Assembly: GCA_016462625.1 (NCBI GenBank)
Contig: JAEMSV010000010.1
Coordinates: 1-35,612 of the forward strand
DNA from: Solirubrobacteraceae bacterium
Lineage (GTDB): Bacteria > Actinomycetota > Thermoleophilia > Solirubrobacterales > Solirubrobacteraceae
Length of the DNA: 35,612 nt
Direction of reading: 5' to 3'
Shown: positions 18,876 through 25,484 of the stretch, piece by piece
How the letters are laid out: every line of letters begins with the position of its first letter
Numbering within the stretch: the first letter of the stretch is position 1
Notes under the pieces: model-generated
The model's input: the letters and a program-made list of their open reading frames with translations, nothing else
Databases searched by the model: none
Told to the model about the DNA's origin: nothing
Program-made: the position numbers and the translations under genes

Positions 18876-19614
18876 CGGCCTTCAGGCCGCCTTCGCGCCG
18901 CGCGAGCACCACCAGCCAGATCGCGCCGCCGAGCGCCATCGCCAGCGCGATGAGCTGCGCCTCGGTCAGCCCGAGGAGGACCGCGTCATTGCGCCGCACG
19001 AACTCCACGAGGAACCGCTCGACGCCGGCGCCGACGAGGTAGATGCCAAACAGCGCGCCGGGCCGCAGCGCGTCGCGCAGCCGCCAGAGGACGATCGCGA
19101 ACAGTCCCATCGCGAGCGTCTCGTAGATCGGCGTCGGGTGGACCTCCTCGTCCGTCGGGATCACCCCGTCGGGGTAAGCCATCGCCCACGGCAGGTCGGT
19201 CGGCCCGCCGTAGTCCCCGTCGCCGGAGAGCTGGCAGCCGATCCGCCCGATCGCGTAGCCGACCGCCAGTGCCGGGGCGGCCGTGTCGAGCAGCTGCAGT
19301 CCGAGCCAGCGCCGCCAGCGCGCCCAGAGGAGCACGGCCGCGGCGCCGCCCAGGGCCCCACCGAACCACGTCAGGCCGGAGCCGCTGAAGAGGCTCCCGA
19401 GCAGGTCGTCCTGCGCCTTGTCCCAGTTGTCGAGGATCCAGTACAGGCGCGCGCCGACGAGCCCTCCGAGCAGCGCGGCGAACACCATCTCGTATGCCCA
19501 GTCGACGGGCTTGCCCAGCTCTTTGAGCCGGCGGGCGATCACCGCGCCACACGCGACGAACGCCAGGCCGAACATCAGGCCGAACGTCTTGAAGGGACCG
19601 ATCTCGGGCAGCAT
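18859..19614 (-). CDS. lgt: Prolipoprotein diacylglyceryl transferase-like protein
   Basis: Integral membrane enzyme that transfers diacylglycerol from phosphatidylglycerol to the lipobox cysteine of prolipoproteins. 251 residues with about seven hydrophobic helices. Family features: GARLYWILDNW, GLTWFGGALGG, the signature region GYAIGRIGCQLSGDGDYG with its arginine, HPTPIYE, and FLVEFVRR near the end. The signature deviates from the E. coli form (RIGNFINGE) and matches the divergent GDGDYG variety. The substrates in this window would include the lipoproteins at 5917, 8991 and 25485. Thirteen bases after the M23 gene, likely co-transcribed; 3' end overlaps the permease. Confidence 0.9.
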   Translation of the reverse strand: MLPEIGPFKTFGLMFGLAFVACGAVIARRLKELGKPVDWAYEMVFAALLGGLVGARLYWILDNWDKAQDDLLGSLFSGSGLTWFGGALGGAAAVLLWARWRRWLGLQLLDTAAPALAVGYAIGRIGCQLSGDGDYGGPTDLPWAMAYPDGVIPTDEEVHPTPIYETLAMGLFAIVLWRLRDALRPGALFGIYLVGAGVERFLVEFVRRNDAVLLGLTEAQLIALAMALGGAIWLVVLARREGGLKAVTASP

Positions 19615-19627
19615 GCGGCCCGGGACG

Positions 19628-20839
19628 CTACAGGTAGCCCAGCGGATCCACCGGGGTGCCGTTGATGCGCACTTCGAAGTGCAGATGCGGCCCGGTGGAG
19701 TTGCCGGTGTTCCCGCTGTAGCCGAACACCTGGCCCTGTCTCACGCGCGCGCCGACGCTCGTGGCGAACCGCGACTGGTGCCCGTAGCACGTGCTCATGG
19801 TCTGCGTGTGCTGGATGCAGGTGTAGTTGCCGTAGCCGCCGGTCGGCGCGGCGATCGCGACGCGCCCGGCGGCGGCCGCGCGGATCGGGGTGCCCACGGG
19901 AACCGGCAGGTCGATGCCCATGTGGTTGCTGCTGCACACGCCGCAGCCGCTGCGCGGCCCGAAGCCGGAGCTGACCGACGCGTTCACGGGCCAGATCAGC
20001 GAGCCGGAGCCGCGCTTGATCCCGCCGGCCGGCAGCGAGCTGGAGTCCGTGCCCTGGAGCTGCGCCTGGATCTTGCCCTGCTCCTTCTCCATCGCCTCGA
20101 GATCCTCCTCGATGGCGTGGCGGTCGGAGCGGACCTTGATCAGCGCGGCCTGCTTGCCGGCCTTCGTGCGGTCGTACCCCACGCGCGTCCCGACCAGCTC
20201 GTCCTTCACGCCGCGGATCTGATCCCGGCGGGCGAGCACGATGGCGGTGACCTTCTGCTGGCGGGCCTCGAGCTTGTCGAGCCTCGCCTCGGTCTTCACC
20301 GCGTCGACCTTCGCGTCCTGGACCAGCCCGACGACGCGGCGGTCCTGCGCGGAGATGCGGCGGATGAACTCGGTGCGCTCGAGGAGGTCGGCGAAGCCGT
20401 CGGAGTTCAGGATCACGGTGATGACGTCGGGGTCCGACGCCTTGTACATCTCCACAAGCCGGTCGGAGAGCCCGCTGCGGGCGACCTTCAGCCGGGCCTT
20501 CAGGCGGGTGAGGCGCGCACGCTCGGAGCGCAGCTCGTCACGGAGGCGGTCGAGCTCGGCCTGCTTCTGGTCGAGATCGGACTGCAGCGTCGCCTGCCGG
20601 CCCGCGAGCACGTCGATCTTGCCCTGCAGGCGCGTGATCCGCTTGGAGTACGACTGGATGTCCGTACCCAGCGCACGTTCCGTGCCCTTCTTCTTTCCGA
20701 TCTGGTTGCGGGCGCGATCGATCTTGCTGTCGAGCTGGGACAGGCGCGCCTGGTTGGGCGCCGCCCCAGACACCAGGGGCAGGAGCCCCCAGATGACGAG
20801 CGGGATCGTCGCGCACGCGATGAGCAGGCGTACACGCAT
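19628..20839 (-). CDS. Secreted M23 (LytM) peptidase with long N-terminal coiled coil
   Basis: 403 residues from ATG 20839, which begins a clear signal peptide (MRVRLLIACATIPLVIWGLLPLVSGAA); an open frame to 20914 covers the promoter and is rejected. Residues about 30-275 are coiled coil, like EnvC/NlpD/RipC-type factors. The C-terminal M23 domain keeps HMGIDLPVPVGTPIRAAAAG (zinc ligands His and Asp), YGHQ and GPHLHFEV (HxH). It probably cleaves peptidoglycan cross-bridges or activates another hydrolase outside the cell. The CGVCSSN stretch before the first His gives a possible disulfide. Divergent from htpX; lgt follows. Confidence 0.93.
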   Translation of the reverse strand: MRVRLLIACATIPLVIWGLLPLVSGAAPNQARLSQLDSKIDRARNQIGKKKGTERALGTDIQSYSKRITRLQGKIDVLAGRQATLQSDLDQKQAELDRLRDELRSERARLTRLKARLKVARSGLSDRLVEMYKASDPDVITVILNSDGFADLLERTEFIRRISAQDRRVVGLVQDAKVDAVKTEARLDKLEARQQKVTAIVLARRDQIRGVKDELVGTRVGYDRTKAGKQAALIKVRSDRHAIEEDLEAMEKEQGKIQAQLQGTDSSSLPAGGIKRGSGSLIWPVNASVSSGFGPRSGCGVCSSNHMGIDLPVPVGTPIRAAAAGRVAIAAPTGGYGNYTCIQHTQTMSTCYGHQSRFATSVGARVRQGQVFGYSGNTGNSTGPHLHFEVRINGTPVDPLGYL

Positions 20840-20850
20840 TCGAACACAGG

Positions 20851-20856
20851 ATTCTA
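20851..20856 (-). promoter_or_regulatory. Candidate -10 box of the M23-lgt unit
   Basis: TAGAAT on the minus strand, 11 bases before the ATG at 20839. The -35 position would fall in the 20865-20885 dyad. No Shine-Dalgarno sequence. Confidence 0.45.
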
Positions 20857-20864
20857 GGAGAGCT

Positions 20865-20885
20865 TTGCCTGCAAACCCCAGGCAA
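20865..20885. promoter_or_regulatory. Dyad at the -35 of the M23 promoter
   Basis: Perfect 7-bp arms TTGCCTG (20865-20871) and CAGGCAA (20879-20885) with a 7-base spacer. It covers the expected -35 of the M23-lgt promoter, so a repressor operator is plausible. Confidence 0.4.
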
Positions 20886-20910
20886 GCAACGGTCCTTGCA
20901 ATAGCACGTG

Positions 20911-20934
20911 ACACCCGACACAGTTGTCCGGTGT
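20911..20934. promoter_or_regulatory. Long palindrome between the M23 and htpX genes
   Basis: Left half ACACC-n-GACA, right half TGTC-n-GGTGT, joined by four bases: nine matched positions on each side over 24 bp. It lies upstream of the presumed htpX -35 and in the divergent control region, a typical activator or repressor position. No known regulator is assigned. Confidence 0.5.
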
Positions 20935-20962
20935 CCTTCAGAAACGGTTAATGCCCCGGACG

Positions 20963-20968
20963 TATGCT
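20963..20968 (+). promoter_or_regulatory. Candidate -10 box of htpX-pspAB
   Basis: TATGCT, seven bases before ATG 20976. The -35 position (20940-20945, AGAAAC) is not housekeeping-like, which would fit an alternative sigma factor or an activator. Confidence 0.4.
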
Positions 20969-20975
20969 GCCGGAC

Positions 20976-21878
20976 ATGGCCACACGCTCGAAGGTTCAGC
21001 TCAAGACGCCGGGCGATCTGCGCGCCCGCATGCTGCTCACCATCTTCCTGCTCGGCGCGCTGTACGTCGTCTTCATCGCGGTGCTGTTCGCGAGCGGCGC
21101 CAGCGGCATCATGATCGCGCTGCTCGCCGGCGGGCTCTTCCTCGTCCAGACATTCACCAGCGACAAGATCGCGCTGGCCGCGATGGGCGTCCGCACGGTC
21201 ACCCCGCAGGAGGCGCCCGAACTGCACGCGATGATCGAGCGCCTCTGCATCCAGGCCGACCTGCCCAAGCCGCGGATCGGCGTGATCCAGACCGACATGC
21301 CCAACGCGTTCGCGATGGGCCGCTCACAGAAGTCGGCGACCGTCGTCGCGACCACGGGCATCCTGCAGCGCCTCGAACCGGCCGAGCTGGAGGGCGTCAT
21401 GGCCCACGAGCTCGCCCACGTCCTGCACCGTGACGTCGCGGTCATGACCATCGCCTCGTTCTTCGCCTCGATCGCCGCGCTGATCCTGCAGTTCGGCTTC
21501 TTCTTCGGTGGCGGTGGCGACGGCGACGACGACAGCCCGGGCATCTTCGCGCTGATCCTCGCCTCCCTCGCGGTCTACGTCATCTCGTTCTTCCTCATGC
21601 AGGCCCTCTCGCGCCAGCGCGAGTTCGCCGCCGACCGCGGCGCCGCGCAGCTCACGGGCCGGCCGAGCGCCCTGTCCTCGGCGCTCATGAAGATCAGCGG
21701 CACCATGGAGCGGATCCCACAGAACGACCTCCGCGCGCACACCGAGATGAACGCCTTCTACATCGTCCCCGCGAAGGTGAAGGGCTCGCTGCTCGGGCTT
21801 TTCAGCACCCACCCGCCGATGGAGAAGCGCATCGCCGCGCTGCAGGAGCTCGAGGTTCAGATCCAGACCGCGCGTTAG
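20976..21878 (+). CDS. htpX: HtpX-like M48 membrane zinc metalloprotease
   Basis: 300 residues from ATG 20976; an in-frame ATG at 20964 overlaps the -10 and is less likely. Two N-terminal membrane helices (about 20-60), the zinc motif HELAH (144-148), two more helices (about 152-178 and 190-210), and the third ligand Glu216 in QREFAADRGAA. HtpX degrades misfolded membrane proteins under envelope stress. Followed after nine bases by pspAB, an arrangement known in actinobacterial phage-shock systems. A Gly/Asp stretch (GGGGDGDDDS) separates helices 3 and 4. Confidence 0.95.
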   Translation: MATRSKVQLKTPGDLRARMLLTIFLLGALYVVFIAVLFASGASGIMIALLAGGLFLVQTFTSDKIALAAMGVRTVTPQEAPELHAMIERLCIQADLPKPRIGVIQTDMPNAFAMGRSQKSATVVATTGILQRLEPAELEGVMAHELAHVLHRDVAVMTIASFFASIAALILQFGFFFGGGGDGDDDSPGIFALILASLAVYVISFFLMQALSRQREFAADRGAAQLTGRPSALSSALMKISGTMERIPQNDLRAHTEMNAFYIVPAKVKGSLLGLFSTHPPMEKRIAALQELEVQIQTAR

Positions 21879-21887
21879 GGTCCGCGC

Positions 21888-22457
21888 ATGGGCTTCCTCG
21901 ACGGCCTCCTCGGCCGCAAGAAGATGGTCGGTCCGGCTCCGGACCGGCTCTTCGCGCTGACCACCGCGTACGTGACGCTCGAGATCGGGCACCAGATCAC
22001 GACGACCGGCAAGGGCGCGATCGTGTTCCAGCCGATCGACAACGCCGACTTCGACGGCATCGCGGCGGAGATGGAGGAACTCGTCCGCGGGACCGGCGAG
22101 GAGACCGGGACGACCATCACCACGACCGAGGACTCCTTCGGCTACCGCTGGATGGTCTTCTCCGACCCCGACGTCGAGGACCTCGTCGTCGCGGTCAACA
22201 CGGTCAACGACGGCCTCCAGGTCGGCGGGTACGGCGAGCGCGTCCTCTGCGCGGTGTTCTCGTTCAAGGACGGGCGCGGCCGCCCGCTGCACCTCATCTA
22301 CAACGTCAAGCGCGGCAAGTGGTACCCGTTCGCGCCGGCCGGAGAGAACCAGCGCGACTCGCAGCGCGAGATGCAGATCAAGGCGATCCTCGACGGCGAG
22401 CTGCCCGTCGAGCCCGAGCTGGAACGCTGGTTCCCGCTCTGGGGCGTCCCGCTGTAG
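21888..22457 (+). CDS. pspAB: PspA-associated protein PspAB
   Basis: 189 residues beginning MGFLDGLLGRKK, the family's usual opening. Other shared features are a DRLFALTTAYVTLE stretch near 25, the SFGYRWMVFSDPDVEDLVVAVNTVN segment in the middle, and the conserved end KRGKWYPFAPAGENQRDS...LPVEPELERWFPLWGVPL. PspAB is a soluble partner of PspA/HtpX in actinobacterial phage-shock systems; its molecular activity is not known. Nine bases after htpX, same operon. TAGGGT overlapping the htpX stop might be a weak internal promoter. Confidence 0.85.
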   Translation: MGFLDGLLGRKKMVGPAPDRLFALTTAYVTLEIGHQITTTGKGAIVFQPIDNADFDGIAAEMEELVRGTGEETGTTITTTEDSFGYRWMVFSDPDVEDLVVAVNTVNDGLQVGGYGERVLCAVFSFKDGRGRPLHLIYNVKRGKWYPFAPAGENQRDSQREMQIKAILDGELPVEPELERWFPLWGVPL

Positions 22458-22467
22458 CGATCACTCG

Positions 22468-22980
22468 TCAGTCGCGCTCGGCGTAGCGGACCCAGCCGGT
22501 CATCCTGATCCGGCCGGTGCATTTGCCCGAGGACGTGCACTTGATGGTCCCGTTGAAGCCCTCGATGACGCCCTTGGCGTCGCGGTACTTCGTCCGGGCC
22601 GGGCCGCCGTCCTCGATCGCGCCCTCGCCCTCGTATTTCATCGTCTGAGAGCGGCGGGTCGTCTCGACGTAGCTGCGGTCGATCGTCAGCGAGCCCTTGA
22701 TCCACCCGACGTCGTTCTTCAGGTCGAACCGCGGGTGGATCTCATCGTCGTCGCGCTCGGAGCGCTTGGTCCAGGTCCTCACTTCGGACGCGCCGAACGG
22801 CGAGCCGTCGGCGTTGAACTCGTCGAACTGCAGCGTCGGGTTAGCGCGCGTGTCGACCCCGGTGACCTTCAGGACCATGGTGAGCTCACGCCGCTTCGTG
22901 TCGTCATCCTGCGCCAGGCTCCCAGGAGCGAGCGCCGCCGCGCCGACGGTGACCAGCAGGAACGCGAGAGCAGCGCGCAT
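22468..22980 (-). CDS. Secreted protein of unknown function
   Basis: 170 residues with a cleavable signal peptide (MRAALAFLLVTVGAAALAPGSLAQ) and no lipobox. The mature protein is charged and beta-rich (ELTMVLKVTGVDTRANPTLQFDEF, GWIKGSLTIDRSYVETT, GVIEGFNGTIKCTSSGKCTGRIRMTGWVRYAE), with one cysteine pair (CTSSGKC) that could form a disulfide loop. The strand pattern resembles small secreted barrel proteins (dirigent or allene-oxide-cyclase-like), but this is only a resemblance. It sits between htpX-pspAB and pspA-pspAA and so may have an envelope role. TACGAT lies eight bases before the ATG. Confidence 0.75.
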   Translation of the reverse strand: MRAALAFLLVTVGAAALAPGSLAQDDDTKRRELTMVLKVTGVDTRANPTLQFDEFNADGSPFGASEVRTWTKRSERDDDEIHPRFDLKNDVGWIKGSLTIDRSYVETTRRSQTMKYEGEGAIEDGGPARTKYRDAKGVIEGFNGTIKCTSSGKCTGRIRMTGWVRYAERD

Positions 22981-22988
22981 GGTCGTCG

Positions 22989-22994
22989 ATCGTA
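22989..22994 (-). promoter_or_regulatory. Candidate -10 box of the secreted-protein gene
   Basis: TACGAT on the minus strand, eight bases before the ATG at 22980; leaderless geometry. Confidence 0.4.
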
Positions 22995-23104
22995 CGCCTA
23001 CCGGGACCTCACATTCCAGCGGCGTGGCGCGTTCTCCCTATAGACGCCCGTAATCGCCCGGTAGGCCGGGTGTTCCGCAGGGAAACCGCTACGAGGAGAC
23101 CGTC

Positions 23105-23404
23105 ATGCTCGCGCCCTACCACACCGCCCTCCAGATTCGCGTCGCTCGTCCGCAGGACGCCGACGCGCTGCTGCGCCTCGCCGGCCTGGACAGCCAGCCG
23201 CCGCCCGACCCCGGCGAGCACCTCCTCGCGTTCGCCGACGATGAGCCGATCGCCGCGCTGGCGCTGCACGGTACGTGGCGAGCAGCCGATCCGTTCCGGC
23301 AGAGCGCCGGCGCGCTCGAGCTGCTGGAAGCGCGCCGGGCCCAGGTCACGCGGCGACCCCGGCGACGCGTCCCGCGCCGCCGGCTCGTCCTCGCGCGGGG
23401 TTGA
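23105..23404 (+). CDS. Small GNAT-like protein (N-terminal half only)
   Basis: 99 residues with a good Shine-Dalgarno GAGGAG (23093-23098) six bases before ATG 23105. The first 60 residues read like the start of a GNAT acetyltransferase (IRVARPQDADALLRLAGLDSQ, then HLLAFADDEPIAALALHG), but the acetyl-CoA-binding half is absent and replaced by ADPFRQSAGALELLEARRAQ and a very basic tail (RRPRRRVPRRR). Short proteins of this design recur in actinobacteria, so it may be a complete family and not a fragment. Catalysis is unlikely without the CoA motif. Its stop directly abuts the pspAA stop on the other strand. Confidence 0.7.
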   Translation: MLAPYHTALQIRVARPQDADALLRLAGLDSQPPPDPGEHLLAFADDEPIAALALHGTWRAADPFRQSAGALELLEARRAQVTRRPRRRVPRRRLVLARG

Positions 23405-23683
23405 TCAGTCGGGGATCAGGCCGTCGCCGGTGAACTCGCCCGCGGCCTCGGCGAACGTCGTGTCACCGGGCGGGATGAGGACGTCGCTGCCGTGCAGGTC
23501 GTCGTCGGCGAGCTCCGTGCCCTCGGTGCGGATGAGGTTCAGGAGCTCCTCGAAATGCTCGTGGAACCCGTCCTCGTCGCCGGCCTCGACGGCGGCGACA
23601 CAGGCGTTGTCGTACTCGTTGACCTTGGCCAGTGCCGTGTCATCCAGCTTGTACTGGCCCTCGGTCATGATCCGGACGATCAC
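23405..23683 (-). CDS. pspAA: PspA-associated protein PspAA
   Basis: 92 residues: MIVRIMTEGQYKLDDTALAKVNEYDNACVAAVEAGDEDGFHEHFEE-type opening, followed by LLNLIRTEGTELADDDLHGSDVLIPPGD. This is the PspAA family, always found beside PspA in actinobacteria and archaea. Small, acidic and cytoplasmic; presumed PspA partner. Its ATG overlaps the pspA stop by four bases, so translation is coupled. Confidence 0.88.
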   Translation of the reverse strand: MIVRIMTEGQYKLDDTALAKVNEYDNACVAAVEAGDEDGFHEHFEELLNLIRTEGTELADDDLHGSDVLIPPGDTTFAEAAGEFTGDGLIPD

Positions 23684-24441
23684 GCCTTGTCCTCCTCGCC
23701 GGTGCCGAGCTCGCCCGCGGGTGCGGAGTCGCCCGTGCCCAGCTCGGCGCGCATCTTCGCCAGCTCGTCGTCGACCTGGCTGGAGGACGTGAGCTCGCGC
23801 AGCTGCTTGTCGATGTCGTCCTCGCCGCTGCCGAGCTGCGTGAGGTCCTCGAACGTGCCGGCGGCCTCCAGCTCCTCGACGGCGGACGCGCGCGCCTTCA
23901 TGTCCTCGGTCTTGTCGACCGCACGCTGCATCGCCAGGCCGACATCGGCCATCTGCTCGCCCACGCCCGTGGCGGCCTCGCTGATGCGGACCTGCGCCTC
24001 GGCGGCGGAGTACTGCGCCTTGATGACTTCCTTCTTGCTGCGGAAGGCCTCGATCTTGGTGCGCAGCTTCTTCTCGGACTCGGTCAGCTTCTCCTGCTGG
24101 CTCGCCAGCTCGGCGACCTGCTGATCGAGGGTCTGCAGCTCGGTCTGCGCGAGCTGCTTGCGCTCGAGCGCGACGCGGGCCAGCTCCTCGTTGCCAGAGC
24201 TGAGCGCCTGACGCGCCTGGGTATCGAGCTTGACGACGGACTGCTGGAGCTTCTCCTGCTGCATCTGCAGGCGCTTCTTCGCAGTCACGACATCCGCGAT
24301 GCCCTTCTTGACCTGCTGCAGCGACTCGAGCTGCTTCTGGTAGCTGTAGTCCAGCGTCTCGGCGGGATCTTCAGCCTTGTCCAGCAGCTTCGAGATCTTC
24401 GCCTTGATGACGGTGGACATGCGCCCGGACATCCCGGCCAT
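23680..24441 (-). CDS. pspA: Phage-shock protein A (PspA/IM30 family)
   Basis: 253 residues of almost continuous amphipathic helix: SKLLDKAEDPAETLDYSYQKQLESLQQVKKGIADVVTAKKRL is the conserved start, and the central coiled coil extends to about residue 200. PspA oligomers bind stressed cytoplasmic membrane and limit proton leakage. Start at ATG 24441, five bases after AGGAGG (24447-24452); ATGs at 24432 and 24420 are also in frame. The acidic C-terminus (GTGDSAPAGELGTGEEDKA) is unusual in sequence. First gene of pspA-pspAA; see the -10 and dyad just upstream. Confidence 0.96.
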   Translation of the reverse strand: MAGMSGRMSTVIKAKISKLLDKAEDPAETLDYSYQKQLESLQQVKKGIADVVTAKKRLQMQQEKLQQSVVKLDTQARQALSSGNEELARVALERKQLAQTELQTLDQQVAELASQQEKLTESEKKLRTKIEAFRSKKEVIKAQYSAAEAQVRISEAATGVGEQMADVGLAMQRAVDKTEDMKARASAVEELEAAGTFEDLTQLGSGEDDIDKQLRELTSSSQVDDELAKMRAELGTGDSAPAGELGTGEEDKA

Positions 24442-24452
24442 GCACCCCTCCT

Positions 24453-24477
24453 GGGAACGTGAGTTGAACTCGTTCCC
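24453..24477. promoter_or_regulatory. Nested dyad between the pspA -10 and Shine-Dalgarno sequence
   Basis: Outer perfect arms GGGAACG (24453-24459) and CGTTCCC (24471-24477), with an inner AGTT-G-AACT palindrome. It begins where the pspA transcript should start and ends one base from the Shine-Dalgarno, so it could act as an operator or as a 5' RNA hairpin. Confidence 0.5.
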
Positions 24478-24479
24478 GG

Positions 24480-24485
24480 AGTCTA
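24480..24485 (-). promoter_or_regulatory. Candidate -10 box of pspA-pspAA
   Basis: TAGACT on the minus strand, giving a predicted start near 24473 and a leader of about 32 bases. The -35 position lies inside the upstream terminator hairpin and is not consensus. Confidence 0.4.
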
Positions 24486-24508
24486 CGGGGCGGCTCGGGC
24501 CGCCCCGT
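24485..24508 (-). terminator. Hairpin terminator after the NlpC/P60 gene
   Basis: Perfect 10-bp stem, ACGGGGCGGC pairing with GCCGCCCCGT around a 4-base loop, starting 16 bases after the NlpC/P60 stop on the minus strand. No T-run, as is usual in high-GC actinobacteria. It separates this gene from pspA. Confidence 0.65.
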
Positions 24509-24524
24509 CACTGACGCGAAGTGC

Positions 24525-25106
24525 CTAGAGGCCTTCGGGGTGGCGGGCCTTGAAGCCCTTGGTGCTGCGCAGCTCGGGGCGCCAGCGCGGGCCCTTGGCA
24601 CCGCTCGGATCGCCGGCGGCGCTGGTGTCGAGCCGCAGCCCGGCGATCACGACGAACGCGTGGCCCGGGTTCGTGTAGACCGTGACCCACTCGCCCTCGC
24701 CGGCCTCTTCCCACTTCATGAAGGAGGAGGAGTCGAGCGGGCTGTCGAGCAGGTCGCCGCCGTTGAGCGCGTAGGACACCGTGCCGGAGCAGTCGTAGCC
24801 GCGCGAGTTGAAGGACCGGTGGCCGCCGCCGTACACGTACGGCTTGCCGATGATCTCGTTGGCCGCCCAGATCGACTCCTTGACCGGCTCGGGAGCGAGC
24901 TCCGGAGCGGCCGCGTGACCGGTCTCGAGCAGCACGGCCTCGGTGCCGGGGACCGTCTGGCGAAGCGCGGCGTTCTCCTCGCCGAAGCCTGCGCCGCCGG
25001 TCGCCTGGATGGCCTTCGGGGTCTTCTTCGCTGCGAATGACGCCGGGGCGAGCAGAGCGCACGCACACAGCGTCAGGATGAACGTCAAGGGCGCAAGTGC
25101 CCGCAC
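24525..25106 (-). CDS. Secreted NlpC/P60-family peptidoglycan hydrolase
   Basis: 193 residues: a signal peptide (MRALAPLTFILTLCACALLAPASFAA), a 50-residue low-complexity linker, and a compact NlpC/P60 domain (about 75-193). Cys106 in SRGYDCSGTVSYAL is the nucleophile, His149 in NPGHAFVVIAG the base. The domain is short and lacks a canonical third residue that I can identify. Expected to cleave stem peptides outside the membrane. GTG start at 25106 with AGAGGA five bases upstream. The mRNA leader is a c-di-AMP riboswitch, which in actinobacteria usually controls cell-wall hydrolases and Rpf proteins, supporting this function. CACA near residue 15 is in the signal peptide, not a lipobox. Confidence 0.88.
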   Translation of the reverse strand: MRALAPLTFILTLCACALLAPASFAAKKTPKAIQATGGAGFGEENAALRQTVPGTEAVLLETGHAAAPELAPEPVKESIWAANEIIGKPYVYGGGHRSFNSRGYDCSGTVSYALNGGDLLDSPLDSSSFMKWEEAGEGEWVTVYTNPGHAFVVIAGLRLDTSAAGDPSGAKGPRWRPELRSTKGFKARHPEGL

Positions 25107-25118
25107 AACAATCCTCTT

Positions 25119-25248
25119 TCGTCGGCCTCCGGGGTTAGCTGACGGGCTAGCGCGGAAAGAGCCTGCGCTCTCAGGACATCAGTCCTGGGTTCGCCCCAAC
25201 TACTTGGGTCCCCCGGTCCCCTGCTTCGTGCAAAGGGACTCGGCGTGT
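25119..25248 (-). promoter_or_regulatory. c-di-AMP (ydaO-yuaA) riboswitch
   Basis: The minus-strand leader of the NlpC/P60 gene carries the conserved blocks of the ydaO aptamer in order: CGCCGAGTC near the 5' end (25245-25237), GGGGGACCCA, TTGGGGCGAA, a variable hairpin, and the highly conserved AGCCCGTCAGCTAACC followed by GGAGGC (to about 25122). Binding of c-di-AMP normally turns the downstream gene off. There is no separate terminator between the aptamer and the AGAGGA ribosome-binding site (about 25113-25118), so control by sequestration or by Rho is inferred. Confidence 0.88.
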
Positions 25249-25258
25249 GATGAGCGGC

Positions 25259-25264
25259 AGACTA
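25259..25264 (-). promoter_or_regulatory. Candidate -10 box for the riboswitch transcript
   Basis: TAGTCT on the minus strand. It would start transcription near 25252, just before the first conserved base of the aptamer, which supports the aptamer boundaries. No consensus -35. Confidence 0.5.
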
Positions 25265-25484
25265 CACAACCGTCTTGACGACTGCCGGGCCGCTCTCGTC
25301 TCTCATTCGCCATTTGCGGCTTCAACCTCCAACGAAATCGGCCGTACTGGCGCGTTGCCGCTCATCTATGGCGCGCTGGCACCCGCATTCTGGCGAACTG
25401 GGGATGTCCGCTCACCGGAACTCGGGACGGTTGTCGACTGTGACCGCACTCACAGCGATCACGGCCCCAGCGGACGGCCCGGTT
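25265..25484. other. Rest of the divergent intergenic region
   Basis: With the riboswitch this makes a 378-base gene-free stretch. It contains the CRP-type site at 25439-25454 and a TATGGT -10-like box at 25484-25489 just inside the lipoprotein start. TTGACG at 25275 has no matching -10. Open frames through it lack coding character. Confidence 0.5.
25439..25454. promoter_or_regulatory. CRP/FNR-family binding site
   Basis: TGTGACCGCACTCACA is a perfect TGTGA-N6-TCACA palindrome, and the arms extend to CTGTGA/TCACAG. This is the classical CRP consensus. Centre at 25446.5, about 40-50 bases upstream of the presumed start of the lipoprotein operon, a position suited to activation. Confidence 0.6.

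Noticed and set aside
24453..24477. ECF-sigma promoter (GGAAC/CGTT) in the pspA dyad
   Set aside because: The two elements are only 12 bases apart, shorter than the 15-19 needed; it is better read as a dyad.
24486..25068. Second minus-strand frames overlapping the NlpC/P60 gene (24508-25068)
   Set aside because: They are another frame of the same region without the Cys/His motifs.
25275..25484. N-terminal extension of the lipoprotein frame back to 25275
   Set aside because: The extension has no coding character, would cross the CRP-type site, and would bury the signal peptide internally.
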